Positions 38,818 through 50,497 of a stretch of DNA of 64,000 nucleotides are shown here, piece by piece. The notes beneath the pieces were generated by a model. It did not search any database. It was not told the origin of the DNA and worked only from the letters and a program-made list of their open reading frames with translations. The DNA is taken from contig JAZBQD010000019.1 in NCBI GenBank assembly GCA_036583965.1, forward strand, positions 15,887,585 through 15,951,584, read 5' to 3'. This stretch comes from Prunella strophiata (taxonomy: Eukaryota > Chordata > Aves > Passeriformes > Prunellidae). The first letter of the stretch is position 1; every line of letters begins with the position of its first letter. Position numbers and translations under genes: made by a program.

Positions 38818-40446
38818 GTATGTTGTACTGATTGAAAACAGAATGTCTGTTCTTGCAGCCTCAGCAGGAAACATCTCTGAAGAAAATATCTGTGAAAAAA
38901 CCACTGAAGTGAAGGCAGGTGGTCTGGACATACCATGTTTCCTCTTCTGTAATATTTCAATAGAAAGGGAGATAACTCACCTGCTCTGGAACACGTACGA
39001 ATGGCATTCATATAGTAAATATTTATGCAATGGTAACCTGAGTCTTACCTGTTAGACCCTGTTTTATGTCATGTGGAAAGGGGGAGAGGGAGAGAAGTTC
39101 TCTCCTTTCACAGCAAGTTCATGTGTCATTTGTTCCGGAATTTGTTTATAAATGTGCTTTGGAGAGAATTTCCTGGATTCCATCATTTCAGCACTTCCTC
39201 TCCCTATTTTTACCTTGAATATGTGTGTGTTTTAAATTAAAGAAGATCACTTTTGCTCTCCCCTAAATCAGCCTCCCTTTTCATGTGAGGCCAGTGTTGA
39301 AAATCTTCGTGGGAAGTGTCCTTTAGTTTGTAGATATCAGCTGTGTTGGGGAGAAGGAGGAATGGATTTTTCAGTGAGGAAAGTGATTCTTCTGTATATT
39401 GCTGTCATTAGACAGCAACACTTGAAGGGTTTTCGTTAAAGATTACTTAGATTTCCTTTATGGAAAAAAGCTCCTTTCCAGAGAACTGCATTCTATGGCC
39501 CACCAAAAGCATAAAAAAAATAGCAGCACATAGATGGGAGCAAGCATGATCTGATAGCAACTGAACAAATCCAGGAGGTGAGGATGGGATCAAACTAAAG
39601 GAGATGAATGAACAAATGCCAGATTTTTGTCACTTTTCTTAGTATTTTTGGCTAATCCTAGTATGTCCATATATCCTCACCACTGCATTTCACACACAAA
39701 TATGTATTTTGTTAGTATAGGTGTAGTAGGATGCTGGTAGAAGTTCTTGTCTGTAGCTGTGTGTGCCTGTATTTACATTTAGGTCTGGTCTATGTCCTGA
39801 TCAAAATAAGTAGGCCAGAATCTGTGTTCATATAAACTGTTAGGACAGTGGCTTCTGTCACCTCAGAGTGTCTCCTGCATTTCAGTGGTGCCCCCAAAAG
39901 AAGGACTGGTCCTGGCTACAAGATGTGTTGTTTTCTGCCATGGTCACAGTGCCCTGCCCAAGTTCCCAGGGCTCTCAGTGTACCCTGGGTGCTACTGGCC
40001 TACCACCTGCAGTGATTGCAACTTCTCTCTTCTGTCACACACCTTCCCCTTGGAACTGTCACTTTATAGTATAGCACATTAGTAAAAATTAACTTCAATA
40101 ATTAATATCAACATTAACTTCAATAATTAATATCAAAATTAATATCAAAATTAATATCTGACTGAACTTAGTTAACTTGCTCTGGTGAAGGAAGAAAACT
40201 GATTTCTGCTTACCCAGTGCATGGTTCTATTTCTCTATGGTCCTAGAACCGTGGGTTATCTGTCTATGGGTCCCTGCCTGTGCAGGCAGCCAAGTGCCAG
40301 CAGGCAGGAGAGCCCTGTGGGTGGGGTGGATGGTTGAGACCAGGACGAGATTCATGGGGCAGCACTGCCACCTACTGTTCTTTACACTATTCCTTTGGAA
40401 ATTAAAATCTGGTATAAAGTTATTTACTACCTGTTTTTAATTGCAG
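38818..40446 (+). other. ITPK1: ITPK1 intron
   Basis: This 1.6 kb intron runs from the donor gtatgt to the acceptor ctgtttttaattgcag. It contains the AT-rich tandem repeat at 40088-40158, close to the acceptor side. No other element is seen. Confidence 0.9.
40088..40158. repeat. AT-rich tandem repeat, 25 bp x2 plus 12 bp x2
   Basis: Two copies of a 25-bp unit (attaacttcaataattaat plus atcaa and one variable base) sit back to back at 40088-40112 and 40113-40137. They differ only at the last base. Two copies of a shorter 12-bp derivative, attaatatcaaa, follow at 40138-40158, the last with a changed end. The near-identity suggests recent slippage or unequal exchange. Confidence 0.9.
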
Positions 40447-40514
40447 ACAGAGAATCAATATTTTTCAACAGCCACAATGTTTCCAAACCAGAGTCCTCGT
40501 CTGTCTTAACAGCA
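40447..40514 (+). CDS. ITPK1: ITPK1 coding exon: residues 224-246
   Basis: This is a 68-nt exon after ttgcag and before gtaagt. Two bases complete an Asp codon, and 22 codons give RESIFFNSHNVSKPESSSVL plus TA. It is the linker between the central and C-terminal ATP-grasp subdomains. It ends in phase 0, and the next exon starts with a whole Leu codon. The last residue is Ala, where the human protein has Glu as I remember it. Confidence 0.97.
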
Positions 40515-41996
40515 GTAAGTACATTTGGTCTTTTTCCCTCTAGTGCAGCTGGAAACCTATCTAATCCTTTCTTGTGGAAGTGTTAGTAGCTAGTGACTCT
40601 CTTTCACAAGCTGTCTGCTTCTGTGTTGCAGGCTGAGGTCTGTTTGGTACCACGAGCCAGCATGACTGTGTCCCCCTCTGGTTTTCCTTACCGAGCTCCG
40701 GTGAGGAAGAACTTGTAGCAGGGATGTGCTGCTTCCCAAACTACACAGGGCTAATCTAGGCAAAGGGAAGAAGGAGGTTCTGAATGAAACACCTGGCTTT
40801 TTCCTGTCCAGAGATATTAATAAGCATAAATCATTCTTCTAGGACTCAGTTCTGTGAGGAAAGACAAACAGTGAAAATTAAAGCATAGAAATTGTGTTGG
40901 CACAAGGCCGCAGAGGGCCAGTAGTTGTCTGCCTTGTGAGCATGCCTGAGCTGTGACCATGGGACCATTTCTGGATGTCCTTCAAGACCAGCAGTGCCAG
41001 CACACTGCACAGTTTCATGCTAGCATTGCCAGTCCTTTTAATAAGATTTGGACACATGAATCTTAAGTTCTTGGGCACTCGGCTACTGAGAAAGTCACTT
41101 TACAGCACTGGGTCCTTTCAATCTCTTGAGTCTTGGGATTCTTTTCTGTTTCACAAGCTGTGCTGGGGACTAGTTTCATATTTGATTTTGAATTTTGTGT
41201 GCAACACTGGTAGGCATGCTAAATATTAAAACTGTCGTTGTACTAGTCATAAATCTTTTTGTGGTTATGTTGAGGGAAAAGCCATTACTAAAAATTTACT
41301 TTCAGACTTAGAGAGTGTGCTCCTGGGGTTTACCTGCCATCTCACTCATACAAATATGTATTGCAGTCATGCTTCTGTAGGCATAACAGCATGCTTCTGC
41401 TGTGTAGCATGTTGTTTAAACAGCAAAGAAGAGTGCATTGTCCAGTCATAAGTAACCTAAGTCACTCATTTTAATAAATACTTACAAAATAATTTGTACA
41501 TGAAAACCCACATAAAAGGTATGCTCTGCCCTTAAGATATCAGCTGAGTTGTATTGTATGACTCAGATTGAACTAACAGCAGGAGTCTGTCCTGTCATCC
41601 CTTTAACACAGACCTTGATCTACACTGAAATAATAATGACTAGCCAGAACTTTTGCAGCACAGGGTTAAATATGCCACCTGTATATGTTTTTTAAGGTGT
41701 AGATCTAGTACTTAAAATAATGAGTCTGATTCTCCATTCATTCCTACTACTGCCTTGCTTCTATAGCTGCACCACTGTGAAGAGGAAGAACTAGATGCTT
41801 TAGAGCAGATGAATTTCCAATTTAGGAAGGATTTTGAATTATGAAAGTAGTTTCTCTTTGGTATCTCTCGGTTTCATGCCACTGGTTCTCTGCAATTAGA
41901 TTTGGTGGATATGCACCTGGAAACTTCTGAAAATCAATCTTTCCACTAACAAGGCTGTTTCAGAGTCCCTTAGTAATGTGTCCTTTTCCATTACAG
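40515..41996 (+). other. ITPK1: ITPK1 intron
   Basis: This 1.5 kb phase-0 intron has a strong donor (gtaagt) and the acceptor ccttttccattacag. I see nothing else in it. Confidence 0.92.
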
Positions 41997-42159
41997 CTGG
42001 ATAAAATCGAAGGAGTGTTTGAGCGGCCAAATGACGACGTCATCCGGGAAATCTCTAAAGCGCTGCGGCAAGCTCTGGGAGTTTCCCTCTTTGGGATCGA
42101 TATCATCATCAACAACCAGACTGGGCAGCATGCAGTCATTGATATAAATGCATTCCCAG
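41997..42159 (+). CDS. ITPK1: ITPK1 coding exon: residues 247-301, magnesium-binding core
   Basis: This 163-nt exon carries the catalytic heart of the ATP-grasp fold. It reads LDKIEGVFERPNDDVIREIS, then the helix SKALRQALGVSLFGIDIIIN and HAVIDINAFP. By position the three magnesium ligands known from human ITPK1 are present: Asp281 (codon 42099-42101, in GID), Asp295 (42141-42143) and Asn297 (42147-42149, in IDIN). The kinase is therefore predicted to be catalytically competent. The exon has clean borders (ccattacag and gtaaga) and ends in phase 1 inside a Gly codon. The open frame continues unusually far into the next intron; see findings. Confidence 0.98.
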
Positions 42160-45100
42160 GTAAGAAAGACCTTTCCACCCCTGCTTTGTGCAGCAAGTTT
42201 TACTGCTGTTGTTTCATATCATTGCTTCCCAGGCTGGGGGTGGGACAGCAGCCACCAGATGGTTCTGAGATCAAATACAGGGCAGTCTGGGAAGGGAAGA
42301 ACCCTAATCTAGACATGGAATTTGAATCTGAAGTATCAGCTCTTAGGAGATATGGTCAAATTTTAGTGGCCAGTTGTTACATAGCTGTCGTGCCCTCCTG
42401 TGCAAAGGGAAACTCAAGAACTGCAGTGTGGGACCATTCTGCAATGAAAAGAATACTAACTTCTATTTTAGGAGTGCCTTTAAAGATTACTTTTTTTTTT
42501 TTTTTTTTTTTGGAGACTCTGGGCCATTTAAAAAATGAGGGGGTGGAAGAAACAAACTGTTCCCTGGAAAATTTCTTCCTGTGCAAATTGATTCCCCACA
42601 AAAAGACATTTGTGCACAAAAGCAATACTAGGAATCTGAAAATGATAAAATTGTAGGTGCACAGAAGTTGCTGTAGACAGTTAGTGTCCTTGCAGATTCT
42701 CTTTAAGTGTGTCCTGGAGTAAAAGGATGGATTAGAGCATGTAGAAATGGGTACAGTTGTCCTCCACTTTTTTTTTTTTTTTTTTGCATTGGAAACAGCT
42801 AAACAAGCTCCTTGATCACCAGAATTGTTAAAAGGAGCTGTAAGTGTGAATAAGGGTGAGGCAGTAATGGTCTGTCACTCGTGCTAAATTCAGTAGTCTA
42901 ACCCAGGAAAAGAATACTTCATCTCATTTGATGCTCATTTGCTGGGTGTTTTTCTCTCTGAGAATCTCCTCTCATTACCTGAATAGGGGTGTTTGTTTCC
43001 AGAGACTTTCACAGGCTGTTGTGTAATTTCTTTAACCTGTCATTGAAGACTTTAAGTTTTCAATGTGGCTGTGGTGTCTTTATATCTAGAGGTCTTGTCC
43101 TGAGCTCCCAATCTCTTCAGTTTTTCAGATCAGGTCCTCATTCCTGCTGCCCTGTAGTGCCTTGTCTGTCTCTCTCCACAGAGACTGGCTTCCTCTTAAA
43201 ACTCAGCTCTGCTACTCTCAGGTCACTTCCCAGCATAGTTCTACCACATGGTGTTAGGCAATTTTCAGACCTATGAAAACACTCTTCTGCCCAGGACAGT
43301 GAAACAACCTAAATTGGGTGTTAGATGGAACCATATCAGTTTTATTAATAGGATTATATTTCAGACATTGGGTCTTGAAGTCAGTGATAGAGGACATTCT
43401 TTTGCAATCCTGTATCCTGCACTTTGGTTTGTGCTTCATGTTTTCTGTTTTGGGTGGGTTTTTTCAAGTATTATTTTGGATTTAGTACTTTGCACAAATT
43501 GAAATTCTCCATTTCTTGAAATGTTGAAAAGTCCACATTGGGGAACAGCAATGGGGCAAACATATATTTAGACAGGACCAATGTCTTCTTCTTGTCACTT
43601 AAATTTGCAGAACTGCTGTGCTGTACTTCTACCCTAAGGCAGTAGTTTTCAATATTCAGCCCAAGTCCTGCATTTCAGCCTGCACAGTAATTGGTCTTTG
43701 AAGGGACTTTGAATTAATAGTGTTTTAGTCCTTGCAGGAGACTTGAGAGCACAGGGGAGTTTCTTATGCACTGATTTATATTGTGTCTCACACAGCAGGT
43801 TTTTTGGTGGTGACCATGTGGGTTGTGATGGTAACTACTGACTTTATCACTGTGGGATAGGCTGAAGAGCAGTTGGAGAAAAACTAGAGGATAGCAGAAG
43901 GCTCAGACATACAGAAGAGAAGGCAGGGGAGAGAAAAAGTGGCTTCAAATTTGAAAAAGCAGAACGGAGATGAGCCCAGTTCTCAAGGTACTGCTGAGGT
44001 CAGAGAAGAAGCAATGGGGTAAAATGCAACAGAAGCAAAGTTGCATCTCAGCACAGAATACTCTGTTGCTCAAAAGCATGTTCAGCACAGGTAACTGCAT
44101 TTCCCTTTGAGGGCCTGTATGATTAGAGGCTGAAGAGTTACAATGACTGACTTCATTGACAGAGACAGCACCTTGGTAGTGAGAAGTTCAAATTCAGCCC
44201 ACCTCAAAAGAGTCACCAGTGGGCTGTATCAGCAGTGGCATCTCCCTGTTCCTGGCTCAGGAAAGGCAGGAACTTCAGAAATCTGAAAGGCAGGAACTGC
44301 CCTCCCTTGCTCTTCTTCCTCAAATCATCCTAGCCTTCAAGAGTTGCAGTAGAGCCAAACTGGAGCCAATCCTCCTGGGCATTATCTCTGCACCACTGCT
44401 TTGAAAAGGGAAAGGGAAGAGATGCCCTTTAAAGAGTATTCACAGCCTCTTTCATGGCACTCAAGCCATGGCTTGGGGCCAAGCCTGACCAAAGCCTTGC
44501 CTGCTACCCAGAGGTTTGCTGCCTTTCTTGTGTGCTGTGTTCTGTGTTTGCTGGGCTTGAAGCTTGTTTGAACCTGCCACTCCATGGATGTCATCTGAGA
44601 TGAGTTTAATGACAGAATTGAAAGCAGGTGTACCCGTAGGAGGATGTTGTCTTTTATCTGCTCCATTAGTACCAGCAACTCTTCAAAAAGATTTTAAAGA
44701 TAAATGTCTGAAAGGCCTATTGTGTGTTTTGTTATGTGGGGAAACTACTGGTACTATATTTAGCAGTGGTTACCAGCTGAGATATTGAGCTGTAGGCACA
44801 GTCACGTAGCCTGTGGGGGTTATGTTTGTCTGACCTCAGATAAGTGAGAGAAAAGGTTCCACGTGTCCTGCTGTCCTGTGGTTGTGGCTGAGCTCAGCCA
44901 GCCCCAGCAGCTGCAGGCTGTCACCATGCAGGTGAACTGCTGGCTCTGGTGAATCTGCATGGCAGCTGGGAGCATCAAATTTGAACGTGCATTTTGTGTG
45001 TGTAAAAGCATTGCTGTAAGTGCAGGATATGGGCTGTCCATTTCTGTCTCACCAAGGGAAGATGCAGAAAAGCCGAATGTGCCAGATCAGGGACAGTCTC

Positions 45101-47699
45101 TGAAAAATCAGACAGGTAGCATCTGTAATGCTAGCTTAAAATTCTCATAGACATTTCTTGCCACCATCAAAGCTCTCAGAGGTGGGCACTTGTTTTCAGA
45201 TTGCATTGCTGGGTGGACATCTTTCCTATCCCATGCTCAGCCAGAGGACTCTGGAGACTGTTCTCAGTATAGCAAAATTCAGGCATCTTGCAGACAGGCA
45301 TTTCCAAAATTGTTTCAAGTAGGGCAGTGCTAGGATAGCACCTGCTGGAGCACGATTCATGCAAGTTATGTTTTAGGCATGCAAAAGTTAAATCCTCCCA
45401 CTGATTCCCTGTGTAACACGAATCCCAAATTCGCTGCCCAGTAGTTTCTGAAGGTGTAATTCAATCTGCACTTCTTGATTTTGTTATCATTGCAGCACAG
45501 TGGTGTCCCACCACTGACTAGTTTGAGAAGCCTACAGGAGCCCTAGGTGAACCAAGTGAGGCAATACCCACAGTTTGCAGCCTTCCCAGGTGTCCTGCAA
45601 ACCAAGAGCTGAGACTGCTAATTCTCTTCCTCCCTTCTTTCTATTTCCTTTTTACAAGTTTGGGAAGTTTCTTCTGAGTGACTGGGTATTTCCACCCAGT
45701 GTGCAGAGGGCTGGCACAGACAGAGCCTGCCTGTTACATACAGCCTCCTTTCACTAACATCTGCTGATTTCAGGACAGAATAACTGGCCATCTTATTCCT
45801 ATTAAATATTTAAAGCAACTTCTTTGTGAGTTTGCCAGGTGCCCTCCTACAAGGCTAGTTTGTTTCCAGTGAGCAGACACAGAACACTCTGGGGTACTAT
45901 GGATCTCCTTGCTGAATATTAAAGCTGTTACTATGGAGATGGCTTATTCCTGGGGTGTTTGAAGCACTCTGAGTAGATTTGAAGGCTAATCCCATGGCTT
46001 TTACATAAGCAAGAAAGCGTAACAAGCACTTCTGTCCAAGGGGTGGAGATCCTGTTCTGACTCCCATGGCCAGCCCTAGGAGTCCTAGTTGACCCTTGTC
46101 AACCGGTGGATTATCGTGTGGGGCACTGGGAAACTGGTGTTTTGAAATGAAAGATTTGTTTGGTGAATCACTTCAAGGCCCTCTGAGAAAGGAGAACTGT
46201 GAGCTGTTGTCTCACATTGCTGATGTTTTTTGTGACCTGTTAAGTATCTAGGAGAACTGGGACCAAGCACAATAAAATCCAAAGGAATGCAGCAGCCTAA
46301 ATAAGAGTTAATTGGATGATGTATGGCTTATAAATACACCATAAAATCCCCACACTTATTATAGGTGAAATTATAGTCTTACTTCATGGAAGTAAGTTGG
46401 GCTTTTTACTGTCTAAGGAAGTTGGCCTTTACAGGAGAATGGAAGTGAAAATTGAATTCATTATGGATCCAACGAACTCTTCTGCCCAGTGATAATATCC
46501 CTAAAGTGTTTTAAAGCATGCATTTACTTCATGGTCTCTGGTTCTGGCCATGTGCTGCTGTGTGAATGTGTGCTATTCACATAGGTCTTTTAAACCTACT
46601 TATTGCTTCAGTCTCCTATATTAATGTCAGGTCACTTCCAGAATACTTTTATAGACATTTTAAAATAATCAGCCTATTCCATTAAACAACACTGAATGCC
46701 ATATATCACCTTGAATACTAAGGCAAACTGACAACAATTTTAGGTAATGCAGTAGCAGTTAAGATCTATTTCCGGACATTGCACCCATATGTTGCATGTC
46801 TGGTTCAATTTTAAAATGAAATTCAATGATAAAACTGTGCCTGTAGCACAGTGTTTAGAATAGACCCAGAAGTTCTGTACACCTGCCACCCTTTGTGTTA
46901 CCAAAAAGTGTCATGTCTACTGGTAATTGAACAACTGTTTTAACCAGGAAACTTGTTATTAAACTGCATTGTAAATTGTCTGGAATCACTTAACAGAACA
47001 TGCAGAGAGGTGGTTTCAGTACTGAAATAAATGATTGATGTTTCTATCAAATACTATATCATTGAAGTACGTTTCCTGTCCCTTGGGTGTTTTGTCAGAC
47101 GTGGCAGCAAACACGTTTTAAGTGTCAAGTTAGGTTAGGTTAGACAAGCATCACTTCTTGCTCAGTGGGAAGCTGCCTTTTGTCTAGGGTATAAAGCCAG
47201 CTCTGCTGTCCTCTGAGGTTTCCCTAACTGAGGGCATTGCTGGGCAAATTCTAGAGAGGGTCCAGACCCTCAACAAAGCTCTGCACTAGAGCTACTTGCC
47301 ACAGTAAACCTGGAAATGGTATGGAAAAGATCAACATTATACCAGAGAGTTTGTAACTTAGGGAAAACCTGGACTTGGCAACAAATGATAGAAATATACC
47401 TAAAATTATATATACATATATATACTTGGGAGGAAAAAGAAGCAGCAAATCTGAAAGGCAATTGTTTTTCTCATTGGAAAAATACTTTTACTTCAAGAGT
47501 CTCTGTTCCTCTTTATGCTAATCTCCTTCTACTGTCACTTAAAATGATGTCATAGATAAAACCTTTTTTCATCAACTTTTTTATGATCAATGGAGGGCAA
47601 GGACACTCCAAGAAACAAACTGTTAAAAGAAGCCTTTCAAAGAACCTAAGGAAATCACTTAATTTCTTTTTTTCTCTCCTTCATTTTTTCTCTTTTCAG
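42160..47699 (+). other. ITPK1: last ITPK1 intron
   Basis: This 5.5 kb intron runs from the donor gtaaga to a long pyrimidine tract (tttttctctccttcattttt) and ctcttttcag. It contains two poly-T tracts at 42491-42511 and 42768-42785. Its first ~500 nt are open in the ITPK1 reading frame. A small purine-rich duplication (aaggcaggaact, twice) lies near 44264-44300. No mobile element or RNA gene was recognised. Confidence 0.88.
42491..42511 (+). repeat. poly-T tract (21 T)
   Basis: An uninterrupted run of 21 T lies in the last ITPK1 intron. A second run of 18 T lies at 42768-42785. There are no flanking direct repeats or tail-bearing element that I could recognise, so these are treated as simple repeats. 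The length is likely polymorphic. Confidence 0.9.
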
Positions 47700-48022
47700 G
47701 TTACGAGGGTGTTTCTGAATTTTTCACAGATCTGCTGAACCACATAGCTGCTGTCCTGCAGGGTCAGGTACCTGAGGTGACCCAGCTAAACCACAGCAAG
47801 CTGCTGGCAGAGCAGAGCGGTGGGATCATGGACGAGCGGATATGCTGTGCCAGCACGGGCTGTCTCAGCGTCATGGGAAAAGACTCCTCCTGGATTGTGG
47901 AGAGCGAGAGCAGCAGCTCAGTAAAACTGCAGCACCAGAGACTAGGCTGCAATTCGGCAGTGTCCCCCAGCTTCCAGCAGCACTGCGTCGCCACGCTGGC
48001 AACAAAAGCTTCTTCTCAATAA
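47700..48022 (+). CDS. ITPK1: ITPK1 terminal coding exon: residues 301-407 and stop
   Basis: This exon starts after ctcttttcag, completes a Gly codon and continues YEGVSEFFTDLLNHIAAVLQ. This last strand and helix of the kinase are followed by a hydrophilic tail of about 85 residues. The tail contains a Ser-rich stretch (VESESSSSVK) and ends VATLATKASSQ before TAA at 48020-48022. The tail is longer and less conserved than the fold. Compared with the human protein it is about seven residues shorter, which explains the predicted 407 against 414. Within the tail the block QRLGCNSAVSPSFQQHCVA is strongly kept, suggesting a function of its own that I cannot name. Confidence 0.97.
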
Positions 48023-48156
48023 CTTGCCAATGCCATGGACTGAGGAAAAGCCCCAGGGATACAGATTGTGGTCCCAGAACCAGATCAGGCTTTAACAATA
48101 CAATTGACAAAAAAGTGGGAAAAAGCCCCAACATAAAACACAACACAAAAAAGCAA

Positions 48157-48162
48157 AATAAA
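48157..48162 (+). terminator. ITPK1: proximal AATAAA polyadenylation signal
   Basis: AATAAA lies about 135 nt after the ITPK1 stop codon, within an A-rich tract (acataaaacacaacacaa precedes it). Use would give a very short 3' UTR. The A-rich context also makes it a likely internal priming site in cDNA data, so real use is uncertain. Confidence 0.4.
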
Positions 48163-50056
48163 AAAACTTTCCATTTGATTTAACCTAATTTGCTGATGAA
48201 ACGGACTGAAAGGGGAAGAGCGAGAAAGTGATCCAAATCCATTTCATCAGATTCCAGTTGCAAATCTGTAGTGAGTTTACACACACTGTGTTTTAACACT
48301 AGTCCTTTCATTGTGGGAGGGTTGCTCTTTCATTTCTATTATTCTTTCTAATCACTGGTGACCAGCATTTTAAAATCGGACCTCATGGTGTCAAGAAGAT
48401 AATAATGTTGAAATGCAGTGTCTGAATGTAACAGTGCTAGAGATTTTTGCCTAAAAAACTCCCCGTTCCTCTTTTTTCCAGGTAGGCCATTGCATAAGAA
48501 AGCTAGGACAACTTCAGTATCACTAAGCCAAATCTCTTGAAACGCTGACCAGTCATGATGTTGGCAGGTAGCTTGCTGTGAAGCCACTGCACTTTGAGTA
48601 GGACAGAGCAGTCCTGCTTATTCAGGGCACAGAACCGAGGTGACCACCCCTGCTCCAGCTTTGCAGTTCTCCCCCCAGGCCTCATTGCTTCACTCAGAAA
48701 GGCTTCTAACCACGCTTGCAAACAGCAACACTGTTTCACCCAGAGAGGGTGCCACTATTTAAGCTGAGTCATTACTTAGTAGATTAAATAACATGCTTTC
48801 AATTGTCTGTAGTGCTGAAATCTCAGAAGAGTTAATGGAAGCAGCTCGTCTCTTCACAGGGAGTTTAATTCTCCCTCCATTGCACTTGTGAGGGCTCTGG
48901 GACAGCTCTGGGAAAAGGCTGTGCTTTTTCCTTGGAGTAGCACACCTGATCTGTGTATCCTGAGAGGTAACACAGTCGCTGCCTTCCACACATCCATGTT
49001 GTTGTGCATTTTTTTCTGTAAAATATAAACAAAATTATGTACCTTCATATAAGGTAGAAATACAGGACAGCTCTAGCTTGGAGACCCCATTACTTTGTTG
49101 CAAGCTGCCAGGAGAGGCCATATGGTAATTTACAACAGTGCTGTATACTATTTGTAAGCTTATAGCACAGCCAGTTTGTCTCTTGAGATATCTTTTAGTA
49201 TGGCAGCATCTTCTGCTGTTGAGAATTCCTGCAACTTTTGCTAGTTCTGAACACTATATTGGACATATCCAAGTGCTAAGAACAGAAACACTATTTTGGT
49301 AGAAGTGGCCTTCTCTTCCCCTCACTTAACCCTAAAATACATTTAAGAAGGGTGGTGTTAAGAAAATTTCCTTAGTTAAGCTCCTAGCTTGCAAATATAG
49401 GAATTTCTCTCTTTTATATAGCACGTGTTCATAAAGCATCTGTCACTGCAGCTTTTAATACCAGTTTGGCTAGTATCATGTGTTAGATGGCTACTCAGAA
49501 GGAAAGGGTCTAGAACTTAAAGCCCAGGTATATCGTGGTGAGAGGATTAAACTGTGTAAAAGATGTACACCGCCCTACTTGATGGTCCCAGTCCTAGAGG
49601 GGGAAAAAGTTCTGAAGAGTGTTATGTAGCAGTTCTTTTATGTAAACAATGCTTTTTCCATAGGAGAGATTGGTCTTCTTCCAAAATGCCATTCTTGGGA
49701 ATTTCCTGTAGCCAGGATTGAATTGTTCAGGCTGATTTACACAACAGAAGATGATTCCACCTCTAGAGGTATTACCAACTTTAAAATATTTCTATAGGGA
49801 CTGGAAGAACCTTATGGGTGTGGTATCAGTCAGATCCCAGGGTGCACATAAGCACAGCCAACTTCCTCAAGTGTTGCAGATCAGTTCTGAGCTGGGCACA
49901 CTTCACAACCCTTGTATGCTTTGAGGCTGCTGGATCCTGTGTTGTCTGCAGCTTGCAGGTCTTGGATGGCTGTGGTGTGAGTGAGTCAGGTGTACATAGG
50001 TAAGGGTTTATAAAAGTATTCGTGGTAGACCAAACCTTTCGTAAAGCCATGACTAA

Positions 50057-50107
50057 AATAAAATTGACATCTACAGTTTGAGGTTTGTTTTGTTTGTTTA
50101 AAATAAA
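50057..50107 (+). terminator. ITPK1: paired AATAAA polyadenylation signals
   Basis: Two AATAAA hexamers at 50057-50062 and 50102-50107 flank a GT-rich tract (gaggtttgttttgtttgttt), the usual downstream element for the first. This is a credible middle cleavage site about 2.05 kb after the stop codon. Confidence 0.55.
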
Positions 50108-50491
50108 AATTGTTTTTATGTTACATGTGTAACAAAAGATGCCCTCAGGAAGGAACTTGCCAGTGCATATTTTTGTATGGTACTTTCTTGTAACCAGCTG
50201 GTGGAGTGTTTGTAGACTTGCCTATTGCTCCCTTTATTACAATGGCTTGGGCTTTTTTTGGTTTTTTGGGTTTTTTTTCTTTATCGGGTGGTGGGGATGA
50301 AGCAATGATGTTAGAACTGGGTTACTAACTCAAGACCTTTCAAACTAAGTATGTTTACATGAATCTGAGTGTTGGATCCAATGGAAATGTCTGTATGCTG
50401 TTTCCTAGTTAGAACATCAAATAAGAATTTTATTTTCCTGGCTGCCTTCTGAATTTTGGTTGGCCTATTTTGCACTGCTTTTTTTCTCCAA

Positions 50492-50497
50492 AATAAA
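50492..50497 (+). terminator. ITPK1: AATAAA polyadenylation signal
   Basis: AATAAA lies at 50492-50497, followed within about 20 nt by attgtgcattttaaacttgt, a T/GT-rich downstream region. It gives a 3' UTR of about 2.5 kb. It is one of the two or three most credible ends for ITPK1. Confidence 0.55.
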
